The notes under the pieces are model-generated. The model saw only the letters and a list, made by a program, of their open reading frames with translations. It was not told where the DNA came from and searched no databases. From Salinisphaera sp. Q1T1-3 (lineage in GTDB: Bacteria > Pseudomonadota > Gammaproteobacteria > Nevskiales > Salinisphaeraceae): a stretch of DNA of 64,000 bases. The stretch is from positions 62,001 through 126,000 of the forward strand of contig NZ_QZWD01000007.1 in assembly GCF_003602005.1 (NCBI RefSeq), written 5' to 3'. Shown here piece after piece: positions 51,079-59,158 of this stretch (the stretch's first letter is position 1; each line of letters starts with the position of its first letter). The position numbers and the translations under genes are program-made.

Positions 51079-51525
51079 TCAGCCGAGGCGGCGCGCCCAG
51101 ACTTCCAGGGCCCCGCGATAGGCAAGCTGCATCTGCTTGGCGACTGCCAGTGCCGCGAAGTCTGCGGCGATCGGTGTCGTGCCGCGCAGGCGGGAGGTCC
51201 AGTGGACGCGCGTGCGCAGGCCACTGGTGCCCAGCGGCTGTAACAGGATGCGGGCGCCGAGGTGATGGATCGGCAGCGGCGATTCGATGATGCGATAACC
51301 CAGCGATTCGCCGGGCTGGTACTCGACGATCTGCTCGACCAGCTGCATCGCCGGTAGTTTGATCACGCGCTCGGCGCCAATGCCGCCGCGCTCGTTTTCG
51401 CCGGGAACGCGCAGCCAGGCGGCCCGCACGCCGGGTAGGCTGGCATAGCCTTCATGATCGGCAATGACATCGAAGATAGTGGCCGCATCGGTATCGAAGT
51501 CGCGGCTGACATGAATCGTCTGCAT
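51079..51525 (-). CDS. SRPBCC-fold (polyketide cyclase-like) protein
   Basis: A 148-residue single-domain protein with the START/SRPBCC pattern. It begins with IHVSRDFDTDAATIFDVIADHEGYASLPGVR (strand then helix, with the typical VxDVIADxExY). Strands around VIKLPAMQLVEQIVEYQPG follow, and a long C-terminal helix (AADFAALAVAKQMQLAYRGALEVWA) closes the pocket. Such proteins bind hydrophobic ligands; the ligand is not known. No operon partner. Confidence 0.82.
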   Translation of the reverse strand: MQTIHVSRDFDTDAATIFDVIADHEGYASLPGVRAAWLRVPGENERGGIGAERVIKLPAMQLVEQIVEYQPGESLGYRIIESPLPIHHLGARILLQPLGTSGLRTRVHWTSRLRGTTPIAADFAALAVAKQMQLAYRGALEVWARRLG

Positions 51526-51890
51526 GACAAGTGCCTGCGCGTTCCAAAGACGCGCACCTTATGTGCCGGCCGGCGGCTTGGCAATATCCGAGGGCAATGA
51601 CAGGGGCGCTGCCCGCGATAAGCCACGGTCGATGCACGGTATTGCACGTCCCCATGTTGTCCGCCCGACATGTCGCTGCCAGGCGCGATGCGTGCTCGGC
51701 AAACCACGGGGTGGCGGCTGTCGAGCCCGGTGAACAATACCGAATACGGGCGTGAGCAGATCGTTCGGGGCAAGGCCGCCAGTGGGCTCGCACGAACGGC
51801 CGATATGCCGCAGTCATCTCGGCCGTAGCAACCAGACGTGTGCGCGATCCTCGGTCGGTTCGGAAAATCCGCGCCTGTTCGCGACACCTA
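51526..51890. other. Intergenic region between the SRPBCC gene and MITE copy 3
   Basis: 365 bp with no gene I can support. It holds the promoter of the minus-strand SRPBCC gene and nothing else recognisable: no hairpin with a U tract, no repeat shared with the neighbouring elements, and only arginine/cysteine-biased short frames. Confidence 0.5.
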
Positions 51891-52184
51891 GGGCCTGTTG
51901 ATGTGTCGTGCGAGTCCGCGCCAAGTGCGCCCTGAAATTGACGATGGGCGGCAAGACGAGGCATAGCACGCATAGCGTGTCATTCTGCGCCAGCGTTCTA
52001 GCACGCTGGATTGCCGTCGTGTTTTTGATTTTGGGGCACTTGTCCCGAAGGGTTGGGCCACAAATCCCGCCCGGCGGCGTTGCGCGCCTGGATCGTGGCA
52101 CGCCACGATACGGCGACTCGCGCCTTGCCGGACACACGGCGGTCTCTCGACGAAAAGGCGCTCGAACGAAACCTCAACAGGCCT
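51891..52184 (+). mobile_element. Non-autonomous MITE-like element, copy 3 (294 bp)
   Basis: Same orientation as copy 1, with the full central section. The left end is flanked by TA (51889-51890). At the right end the expected C-TA has drifted to T-TG, so this copy looks older. A central block of about 45 bp differs from copy 2 while both sides match. No coding capacity for a transposase. It lies 185 bp before the next gene. Confidence 0.83.
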
Positions 52185-52369
52185 TGGGGTGCGGCCAATC
52201 AGCGAACGGTGTGACGCGAGAAAGGAATCGCGCGCGACATTTATTTCTACGGCGCAGACTCCTAGACTCGATGCATCAGCCTGCGTCGAGCCCGCCCGGC
52301 CGGCGGCGGCCAGTGCGGTTCTGCCGGCACATCGGTGTGCGCCAGGCTGCACGTTTCTGGGAGAAAACC

Positions 52370-52762
52370 GTGTCCTATCTCATGTCACGAAGCGTTATCC
52401 GCCTGGCGTTCGCCGGTCTCGTCGTCGCCGTGCTGGCCGGCTGTGTCAACGAGCCGCCGCCACCGCAACATCCCGGCCCGTACGACGATCCCGTCGATGC
52501 CTTCAATGCCACGCGGGCGCCATATGATCCGAATGCGGCCAAGGGCGCCGATCAGCCGCTCACGCGGGATCTGTCCCAGCTGCGCGATGCGCGCGCGAAC
52601 TATGAACACAGCCAGGCCGTTCAGCGCGCGCGCCTGCGTGACGCCCAGGCGAAGTGTCGCCAGCAGCCCGATGCGCATCTCGTGCATATCCGGGACGGCA
52701 GCGGTGATCCGGATGCCGTTTACTGTCAGTCCGGGCCGGGGCAATCGGACAGCGACGACTGA
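52370..52762 (+). CDS. Small outer-membrane lipoprotein, unknown
   Basis: A 130-residue lipoprotein: start GTG (MSYLMSRSVIRL), lipobox LAGC at about residue 24, then a proline-rich stretch (EPPPPQHPGPYDD) and a helical region (QLRDARANYEHSQAVQRARLRDAQ) with a late Cys pair. The GTG at 52370 is supported by GGGAG six bases upstream; an ATG four codons later is the alternative. No family recognised. Confidence 0.72.
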   Translation: MSYLMSRSVIRLAFAGLVVAVLAGCVNEPPPPQHPGPYDDPVDAFNATRAPYDPNAAKGADQPLTRDLSQLRDARANYEHSQAVQRARLRDAQAKCRQQPDAHLVHIRDGSGDPDAVYCQSGPGQSDSDD

Positions 52763-52822
52763 ACCCGAGCGCAAGCGCGGCCGGCGGTTGTCCGGTGCGG
52801 TGCTCGTCGCCATGTTCATCGC

Positions 52823-54358
52823 ATGAGTGATACGACAACGCCGCCGGCCGAGCCCTACACGCTGGCCTCGCCGCTCGACGCGCTGGATTGGCGTAATCGT
52901 GCGGCCGAGCTCGGCACGCCGTACTACACGCCACAACGGCCCACACCCATCGCCGATCCGTATCCGGTGATTTTCAATGCCGACGTGGCGGCGCTGCTCG
53001 GTCTGGATGCCGAAGCGATGCAGACCGCCGGTTATGCGACGGTCCTGTCCGGCAACGCTTTGCCGGCGGCCGCGGCTCCGGTCTCGCATCGCTACGGCGG
53101 CCATCAATTCGGCCTCTGGGCCGGTCAGCTCGGCGACGGCCGTGCGATCACGCTGGGCGATATCGAAACCGAAAGCGGGCAGGTCTACGACATCCAGCTC
53201 AAGGGCGCCGGCGCGACGCCATATTCGCGTTTTGCCGATGGGCGCGCCGTGCTCCGTTCGACCATCCGCGAGTTTCTGGCCAGCGAAGCGCTGGCCGCGC
53301 TGCGGATCCCGACCACGCGGGCGCTGTCGATCGTGGGTAGCGATATGCCGATCTATCGGGAAACCGCCGAGACGGCGGCCATCCTGACGCGCGTGGCCCC
53401 GAGCCATGTGCGATTCGGCAGTTTCGAGATGCTGTTCTACGACCGTCGTTTCGATGCGCTCGCTCCGCTGGCCGATGCGGTGATCAGCACGCATCATCCG
53501 GAAATCGCCGCGATCACCGATCCGGCGACCCGTTATCGCCACTGGGTCGCCCATGTCGTTGAATGCACGGCCACGCTGGTCGCCGACTGGCAGGCCGTGG
53601 GGTTCTGTCATGGCGTGCTCAACACCGACAATATGTCGATCCTGGGCCAGACGCTGGACTATGGGCCGTTCGGTTTCTTGGACCGCTTCAATCCCGAATG
53701 GATCTGCAACCATACCGATGCCGGCGGTCGCTATACCTATCGCCAGCAACCCCAGGTGGGGCTCTGGAATCTGGGGCGGTTCGTCCAGGCCGTGCTGCCG
53801 CTTCTGGACGACGATCCGGAAGAGGCCGTGGCCATCGGGCAATCGCTGCTCGATGCCTATCGAGAAACCTTCGATGCGGCCTGGCTTGCCCGCATGCGCG
53901 CCAAGCTCGGGCTCACCGATGCAAAGGACACGGATCGCGCGCTGATCGAGTCATTGCTGCAGTGCATGGCCACGGACGGAGCCGATTTCACACGCGTCTT
54001 CCGCGGATTGTGTGCGGTCTCCGGCGCATCGGGCGGCCACGAGGCCGCGTTCGTCGACGAGTTCGTCGACCGCGAGGCGGCACGCGGCTGGCTGGCCGAA
54101 TGGCGCACTCGACTGGGCGATACGAACGCCGATGACGCGGCCCGAGCGGCGCGCATGAAAGGCGTGAATCCGAAGTATATCCTGCGCAACTATCTTGCCC
54201 AGCAGGCGATCGAGCAGGCACAGGCCGGCGATTACAGCGCGCTCGAGCGGCTGCACGACGTATTGCGTCGGCCCTTCGACGAGCAGCCGGAAAACGCCGA
54301 CTACGCCCGCCTGCCGCCGGATTGGGCCCGGGGCCTGGTGCTGTCCTGCTCGGCCTGA
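52823..54358 (+). CDS. selO: Protein adenylyltransferase SelO
   Basis: A 511-residue pseudokinase-fold AMPylase. It has RYGGHQFGLWAGQLGDGRAITLGDI, LKGAGATPYSRFADGRAVLRSTIREFLASEA (inverted ATP site), FCHGVLNTDNMSILGQTLDYGPFGFLD (metal-binding Asn/Asp) and NPKYILRNYLAQQAIE. The protein ends LSCSA, so the position that is selenocysteine in some eukaryotic members is an ordinary Cys here. SelO AMPylates redox-related proteins in oxidative stress. Length is a little above E. coli YdiU (478). Convergent with the hydrolase gene 17 bp away. Confidence 0.93.
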   Translation: MSDTTTPPAEPYTLASPLDALDWRNRAAELGTPYYTPQRPTPIADPYPVIFNADVAALLGLDAEAMQTAGYATVLSGNALPAAAAPVSHRYGGHQFGLWAGQLGDGRAITLGDIETESGQVYDIQLKGAGATPYSRFADGRAVLRSTIREFLASEALAALRIPTTRALSIVGSDMPIYRETAETAAILTRVAPSHVRFGSFEMLFYDRRFDALAPLADAVISTHHPEIAAITDPATRYRHWVAHVVECTATLVADWQAVGFCHGVLNTDNMSILGQTLDYGPFGFLDRFNPEWICNHTDAGGRYTYRQQPQVGLWNLGRFVQAVLPLLDDDPEEAVAIGQSLLDAYRETFDAAWLARMRAKLGLTDAKDTDRALIESLLQCMATDGADFTRVFRGLCAVSGASGGHEAAFVDEFVDREAARGWLAEWRTRLGDTNADDAARAARMKGVNPKYILRNYLAQQAIEQAQAGDYSALERLHDVLRRPFDEQPENADYARLPPDWARGLVLSCSA

Positions 54359-54375
54359 AGCGTCATCGGCGCGGC

Positions 54376-55512
54376 TCAATTCGGCCGCACCGTCGGTGTG
54401 TCGGCCAGATTCGCCAGGGGATGGGCGCCGGTCCACGCCGCCTGGAAATGGGCATCGACATAGGCGGCCGGCACATCCGCGACGCTCGGGAAGCGCCATT
54501 GCGGCGTTTTGTCCTTGTCGACGAGCAGAGCCCGAACGCCTTCCGGGAAATCCACGTGGGCACAGCAGGCCAGCGCCATCGCAAGTTCGCGCTGGACCGC
54601 TTCGCGCAGGGACAGATAGCGCCCGTCGCGTAGCTGTCGATCGATCAGATGGGCGGTGACGGGGCAGCCCTGGACCAGGTTGTTCCCGCATTCGGCCAGC
54701 CACGCGTCGTCGACCCCGGCCAGAGCCGTCAGCCGTTCGACGATGGCCGCGATATCGCCGCCCGCGGTGGCGGCCCGAATGACCGCGGCGTGTTGCAACA
54801 GACGCGAGTCTCCCAGAACCGCGCCCGGGGCCCGCTTGTCGGCGGCGACCAGTGCTTCTGTAACCGTGGCATGAGCCTCGCCCTGCCAGTCGGCGGTGAC
54901 GAGCGCTTCCAGCACGGCGGCCTTTTCGGCGTGTGCAATGGCGTGCTCGGCCAGCCCGGCGAACAGGCAGTCGGCAGCGTTCAGGCTCGCCCCGGTCAGG
55001 GCCACGAAGTAACCCAGATAAGACGGCAGCCGGTTGAAGAACCACGTGGCGGCACAGTCCGGGAACAACCCGATCTTGATTTCGGGCATGGCCAGCCGGG
55101 TGGTCTCGGTGACCACGCGATGCGAGGCGCCGGAGAACAGCCCGCAGCCGCCGCCCATGACGATGCCGTGGCCCCAGGCGATGCAGGGGGTGCGCATGCG
55201 ATGCAGGTCATGACAGAGCCGGTATTCCTCGGTGAAGAAACGAGCCGGATAATCGGCCGCGATCTCGCCGGTGATCGCGCGGTGGAGATTGACGATATCC
55301 CCGCCGGCACAGAAGGCCTTGTCGCCGACTGCATCGATCAGCACGGCTTGTACGTCCGGGTCCCGTTCCCAGCGTGTCAGGGCATCGCGCAGAGCCTCGA
55401 TCATGTCCAGTGAGGTGGCGTTGAGTGCGGCGGGATGATCTAGTGTCAGATGGCCCAGGCGACCGCCATTGTTCAGCGCAACTTCATTTTCATGGATTTC
55501 CGCAGCTGCCAT
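54376..55512 (-). CDS. 3-hydroxyisobutyryl-CoA hydrolase-like enoyl-CoA hydratase family protein
   Basis: A 378-residue crotonase-fold enzyme. The N-terminal half has LTLDHPAALNATSLDMIEAL, KAFCAGGDIVNLH (oxyanion hole) and HGIVMGGGCGLFSGASHRVVTETTRLAMPEIKIGLFPDCAATWFFNRLP. These long insertions plus Glu/Asp residues mark the HIBCH type, which hydrolyses 3-hydroxyisobutyryl-CoA in valine breakdown. The C-terminal 150 residues (ECGNNLVQGCPVTAHLIDRQLRDGR...) are also of that type. A valine-pathway role feeds propionyl-CoA metabolism, fitting the prp genes 4 kb away. Confidence 0.85.
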   Translation of the reverse strand: MAAAEIHENEVALNNGGRLGHLTLDHPAALNATSLDMIEALRDALTRWERDPDVQAVLIDAVGDKAFCAGGDIVNLHRAITGEIAADYPARFFTEEYRLCHDLHRMRTPCIAWGHGIVMGGGCGLFSGASHRVVTETTRLAMPEIKIGLFPDCAATWFFNRLPSYLGYFVALTGASLNAADCLFAGLAEHAIAHAEKAAVLEALVTADWQGEAHATVTEALVAADKRAPGAVLGDSRLLQHAAVIRAATAGGDIAAIVERLTALAGVDDAWLAECGNNLVQGCPVTAHLIDRQLRDGRYLSLREAVQRELAMALACCAHVDFPEGVRALLVDKDKTPQWRFPSVADVPAAYVDAHFQAAWTGAHPLANLADTPTVRPN

Positions 55513-55649
55513 CGCCTACCTCATTGTTTTGAAAGTGACTTGCCGTTCGTCGTCGACGCTATCAACAAAAATTCGAAGCTGTGCTAAATTCAGTGCCTGC
55601 GATCGGGGGTTACCGATCGACGCAAAGCAATAACTCAGGAGTTGCGATC

Positions 55650-55904
55650 ATGATCAAGACGGTTTTCAAGACGGCGTTCGCTGCCGGTATCGTGGTGGCC
55701 GCCGCCGGCTGTGCCAGCCAAAATGGCCCGATGCAGTCGCAGATCGACCAGGCCATGCGCAAGGCCGAGTCGGCTCAGTCGACGGCCAACGAAGCACAGC
55801 AGACCGCCAACCAGGCGCTGCAGACCGCCAACGAAGCGAAGTCGATGGCGCAGGCCAACTCGCAGCGTATCGAGCGCATGTTCCAGACTTCGCAGCAGAA
55901 GTAA
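55650..55904 (+). CDS. Major outer-membrane lipoprotein, Lpp/OprI type
   Basis: An 84-residue lipoprotein: signal peptide with lipobox AAGC at about residue 21, then an uninterrupted alanine-rich heptad coil (AMRKAESAQSTANEAQQTANQALQTANEAKSMAQ) and a C-terminal Lys (QTSQQK). In Lpp the terminal Lys is linked to peptidoglycan by an L,D-transpeptidase, and such a gene lies just 118 bp away, convergent. A ribosome site AGGAG precedes the ATG, and a strong terminator follows, as expected for an abundant mRNA. Confidence 0.88.
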   Translation: MIKTVFKTAFAAGIVVAAAGCASQNGPMQSQIDQAMRKAESAQSTANEAQQTANQALQTANEAKSMAQANSQRIERMFQTSQQK

Positions 55905-55946
55905 GAACATCGCTTGCGGCGGGCACGCGCTCGCCGACGATTGAAG

Positions 55947-55975
55947 AGCCCTGTCCCGACGGACAGGGCTTTTTT
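55947..55975 (+). terminator. Strong rho-independent terminator of the lipoprotein gene
   Basis: A perfect AGCCCTGTCC stem with a four-base loop and its complement is followed by a run of six T counting the last stem base. It lies 42 bp past the lipoprotein stop. Confidence 0.9.
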
Positions 55976-56022
55976 ATGGGCGCGCCATCGGCATCCGCCG
56001 AGTCGCGGCACCTTGGTCGGTC

Positions 56023-57084
56023 TCACCCCTGGGCGTAGGGATCCGCGTTGCCGGTCTGGGCATCGCTGCCCTCGTCGGACTCGCTGTTCGACGTATCCGC
56101 TGCCGGATCATCGGCGGCGGGGTGCGCGTCTCGCACCGCCGCATCCGGTCCGCCGATCGGCTCCGGAATACCGTCGGCCTGTCGTGCGACGGACTCGGCC
56201 ACGTGCCAGTCGACCGGTGTCTTCGGCCGGTCTTCGGTGGCCGCGATCAGCTCCTGAACCCAGGGCGTGTAGGACTTGACCGGTGCATCGCCGTCGGCAT
56301 CCGGCGGATGGGCCTCCATGACCAGATGGTCGCTGTCCCAGCCGATCTTGTAGGGTTGGCTGACGATATCCACGGGCATACCGACGCTGGCCATCGAGAA
56401 CAGCTTCTTGATGTCGTCGGGAAACAGCCGGATACAGCCGTGGGAGACCTTCATGCCGATCCCGGCGGGCTTGTTGGTGCCGTGGATCAGATAAGAAGGC
56501 AGGGCCAGGCGCAGCGCGTACTGGCCGAGCGGATTGTCGGGCCCGGCGGCCACGACATCCGGCAACGGATCGCCGTTCTTGGCGTGTTCGGCCTTGATGG
56601 AGGCCGGCGGTGTCCAGGTCGGGTTGGGGATCTTCTGCGAGATCTTGGTCTCGCCTAGCGGCGTCGACCAGCCTTCGCGACCGATGCCGATCGGGAACGT
56701 GAATACCTTGCCGGCGTACTCGCTGTTTGCCGGCGGGTAGAAATACAGCCGCATCTCCGGAAGATTGATCACCACGCCCTTGCGCGGCGCATCGGGCAGC
56801 ACGTATCGCGTTGGCACGACCAGCGGTGTGCCGTCGCCGGGCAGCCACGGATCGACGTTGGGGTTGGCCAGCCGCAGTTCGCGATAGCCGACGTCGTATC
56901 GGCGCGCCAGCGCCACGAACGTATCCGACGCCTTGGTATGGATATGCTGGAGCTTGCCCACGACATCGGAGCCCTCGGGCGGCATGTCGTACATCTCGGC
57001 ATACGCGCTCTGGGCGATGCCGAGTGCGAGGCACAGGGCGGTCAATACGCCGACTCGTCGCAGGGCCGCAGGCAGAACAGTCAT
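56023..57084 (-). CDS. L,D-transpeptidase (ErfK/YbiS/YcfS family)
   Basis: A 353-residue periplasmic enzyme. The signal peptide ends SAYA (about residue 29), then a LysM-like segment (HTKASDTFVALARRYDVGYRELRLANPNVD) and the YkuD catalytic domain with YLIHGTNKPAGIGMKVSHGCIRLFPDDI (active Cys in SHGCIRL). The C-terminal 80 residues are acidic and low-complexity. Members attach Lpp to the peptidoglycan diaminopimelate or form 3-3 crosslinks. The convergent Lpp-type gene next door makes lipoprotein attachment the likeliest job. Confidence 0.92.
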   Translation of the reverse strand: MTVLPAALRRVGVLTALCLALGIAQSAYAEMYDMPPEGSDVVGKLQHIHTKASDTFVALARRYDVGYRELRLANPNVDPWLPGDGTPLVVPTRYVLPDAPRKGVVINLPEMRLYFYPPANSEYAGKVFTFPIGIGREGWSTPLGETKISQKIPNPTWTPPASIKAEHAKNGDPLPDVVAAGPDNPLGQYALRLALPSYLIHGTNKPAGIGMKVSHGCIRLFPDDIKKLFSMASVGMPVDIVSQPYKIGWDSDHLVMEAHPPDADGDAPVKSYTPWVQELIAATEDRPKTPVDWHVAESVARQADGIPEPIGGPDAAVRDAHPAADDPAADTSNSESDEGSDAQTGNADPYAQG

Positions 57085-57133
57085 GGTGTCTCCGGTGACG
57101 GGTGCGCTTTACAGGGCAGCGTACCCTGCCTCA

Positions 57134-57781
57134 TCAAGGGGAAAGACGTTCGAGGGTCCAGCCGTTGTCGGCCGTGTCCCGTCGATAACGCAGTCGATCA
57201 TGCAGGCGCGAGCGCCGTGCCTGCCAGAACTCGATCGCCTCGGGGCGCAGGACATAGCCGCCCCAGTGGGCTGGCCGGGATATCTCGGTGTCGGCATGGC
57301 GGGCCTGGGCATCGGCCAGCCGATGCTCGAGCGCGGCACGGCCGTCGATGACCTCGCTCTGTCGCGATGCGTGGGCGCCGAGCCGACTGCCGTGCGAGCG
57401 TCGTGCAAAGTAGGCATCGGAGGCTTCGGGCGACAGTTTCTCGACCGATCCGTTGACGCGGACCTGGCGTTCGAGCGGTTCCCACCAGAACACCAGAGCG
57501 GCCTGTGGATGAACAGCCAGGGCGCGACCCTTGCGGCTTTCGTAGTTCGTATAGAAACGAAAACCCTCGGCATCGTAGCCCTTGAGCAACACGATACGCG
57601 CAGACGGCGCGCCATCGGGATCGACCGTGGCCAGCGTCATGGCCGTGGGCTCGCGCAGGCCGCACTGCTGGGCGGCGTCGTACCAGCTCGCGAACAGGGC
57701 AAGCGGATCGGCGGGCACCGCTGTCTCGACCAGATCCGCGCGATCGAGCTCGCCCTGCCAAGTACTCGGTTGGTCGCTCAT
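57134..57781 (-). CDS. pdxH: Pyridoxamine 5'-phosphate oxidase
   Basis: A 215-residue FMN enzyme making PLP. Family motifs run end to end: [78 protein letters not shown] and the C-terminal [11 protein letters not shown] with the PLP-binding Arg. The length is standard (about 218). It is 12 bp downstream of dodecin on the same strand, so two flavin-related genes are likely co-transcribed. Confidence 0.95.
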   Translation of the reverse strand: MSDQPSTWQGELDRADLVETAVPADPLALFASWYDAAQQCGLREPTAMTLATVDPDGAPSARIVLLKGYDAEGFRFYTNYESRKGRALAVHPQAALVFWWEPLERQVRVNGSVEKLSPEASDAYFARRSHGSRLGAHASRQSEVIDGRAALEHRLADAQARHADTEISRPAHWGGYVLRPEAIEFWQARRSRLHDRLRYRRDTADNGWTLERLSP

Positions 57782-57793
57782 GAGCGGGTCGGC

Positions 57794-58003
57794 CTAGTCT
57801 TCCAGCGTGAAGCCGATCTTGACCGTGACCTGCCAGTGCGCGATCTCGTTGTCCTCGATGTGGCCACGCACGCCGGTCACCTGGAACCAGCGCATGTGAT
57901 GGATACTCTTGGAGGCTTCCTTGATGGCCTTGCGAACGGCGTCTTCCTGGCTGGTTTCCGACGAGCCGGTCAATTCCACGGATTTGTAGACGTTATCGCT
58001 CAT
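57794..58003 (-). CDS. Dodecin (flavin-storage protein)
   Basis: A 69-residue protein matching dodecin throughout: [30 protein letters not shown], then [34 protein letters not shown]. The tryptophan that stacks on flavin in bacterial dodecins is present (RWFQV). Dodecamers store FMN or riboflavin. The ATG at 58003 is preferred over an upstream GTG-type start because it gives the family length. Immediately followed by pdxH. Confidence 0.93.
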   Translation of the reverse strand: MSDNVYKSVELTGSSETSQEDAVRKAIKEASKSIHHMRWFQVTGVRGHIEDNEIAHWQVTVKIGFTLED

Positions 58004-58085
58004 TGCGTTTTTCCTGGTCACGAGTTGATGCTTGAAAGACTACGCCCGGGCCGATAAGCGCTCAAGCATTGTATCGGCGCCTCTT

Positions 58086-58091
58086 TATGAT
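58086..58091 (+). promoter_or_regulatory. Candidate -10 box for the acuI-prp gene group
   Basis: TATGAT lies in an AT-rich stretch about 35 bp before the acuI GTG, in the divergent spacer with dodecin. It is one base off the -10 consensus. A recognisable -35 is lacking at the proper distance, suggesting activator dependence or a wrong call. Confidence 0.35.
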
Positions 58092-58124
58092 AAAAATTCA
58101 TGTTTTCGGAAACCGGGAGCCAGG

Positions 58125-59111
58125 GTGCGAGCACTGAGAATCGAAGACACCGATGCCGGCCCGCGTGCACGCCTGACGGAGGTCGCGCTGTCGGCACTCA
58201 CCGCGGGCGATGTGGTGATCGCCGCACATTACTCGTCGCTCAATTACAAGGACGCGATGGCTGTCACCGGCGCCGGCAAGATCGCGCGCCAGCGGCCGCT
58301 CAATGCCGGTATCGACGTCGCGGGTGTGGTCGAGCACAGCGAGGATGCGCGGTTTTCCGCGGGTGATCCGGTGTCGGTGACCGGCTGGCTTCTGTCCGAG
58401 ACGCGCGACGGCGGGCTGGCTGAATACGTACGCGTGCCGGGCGATTGTGTCACGCCATTGCCAGACGGGCTGAGTCTGTGGGAAGCCATGGCGCTCGGGA
58501 CTGCCGGCTTCACTGCGGCCATGGCGATCAAGCGTCTGCGCGACAATTTCCAGTCGCCCGAGCACGGCCCGATGCTGGTGACCGGTGCCGGCGGCGGGGT
58601 GGGCATGTTCGCGATCGAGATGCTGGCCCAGGCCGGTTTCGAGCCGGTGGCGGTCACACGCCGCGTCGAAGCGCTCACGCCGCAGCTGCGCACGCTCGGC
58701 GCCGTCGATGTCATCGCGCCGGACAACCTGGACACCGGCGGCAAGCCGCTGGCCGGCGAGCGGTTCGGCGGGGCGATCGATGCGCTGGGCGGCGAAACGC
58801 TCGCAGCGGTGCTGGCGCATATCCGTCAGTTCGGCAACGTCGCCGCCATCGGCCTGGCTGCGAGCCCGAAACTGGAGGCCACCGTGCTGCCGTTCATCCT
58901 GCGCGGTGTCTCGTTGCTCGGCATCAATTCCGTGGAATGTCCGGTTGCCTGGCGCGAGGCGATCTGGCGCGATCTGGCTGGCCCGCTCAAGCCCGCCCAT
59001 CTGGCCGATATCGCCCATGAGACCGTCGGGCTCGATGAGGTTGCCGATGTCTGCGACGCCATCATCGCGGGCGAGCACACCGGGCGCACGGTCGTCGCTA
59101 TCCGGCGCTGA
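58125..59111 (+). CDS. acuI: Acryloyl-CoA reductase AcuI/YhdH-type MDR oxidoreductase
   Basis: A 328-residue zinc-free medium-chain dehydrogenase. It has SSLNYKDAMAVTGAGKI (substrate side), GDPVSVTGWLLSETRDGG and VTGAGGGVGMFAIEMLAQAGF (NADPH site, GGGVG). The C-terminal PFILRGVSLLGINSVECPVAWREAIW is diagnostic of AcuI/YhdH. It reduces acryloyl-CoA to propionyl-CoA with NADPH, detoxifying acrylate from DMSP or 3-hydroxypropionate. Start GTG at 58125 after GGGAG. prpC follows after 47 bp. Confidence 0.88.
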   Translation: MRALRIEDTDAGPRARLTEVALSALTAGDVVIAAHYSSLNYKDAMAVTGAGKIARQRPLNAGIDVAGVVEHSEDARFSAGDPVSVTGWLLSETRDGGLAEYVRVPGDCVTPLPDGLSLWEAMALGTAGFTAAMAIKRLRDNFQSPEHGPMLVTGAGGGVGMFAIEMLAQAGFEPVAVTRRVEALTPQLRTLGAVDVIAPDNLDTGGKPLAGERFGGAIDALGGETLAAVLAHIRQFGNVAAIGLAASPKLEATVLPFILRGVSLLGINSVECPVAWREAIWRDLAGPLKPAHLADIAHETVGLDEVADVCDAIIAGEHTGRTVVAIRR

Positions 59112-59158
59112 GCGGGCCCGCATTCAACAAAAACGGTTTGGACAGGAGGAGTGTTTCA

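Noticed and set aside
51908-52198. Protein-like frames inside the MITE copies
   Set aside because: Similar translations recur in all copies on both strands because the DNA is repeated. They contain no transposase motif and no consistent start.
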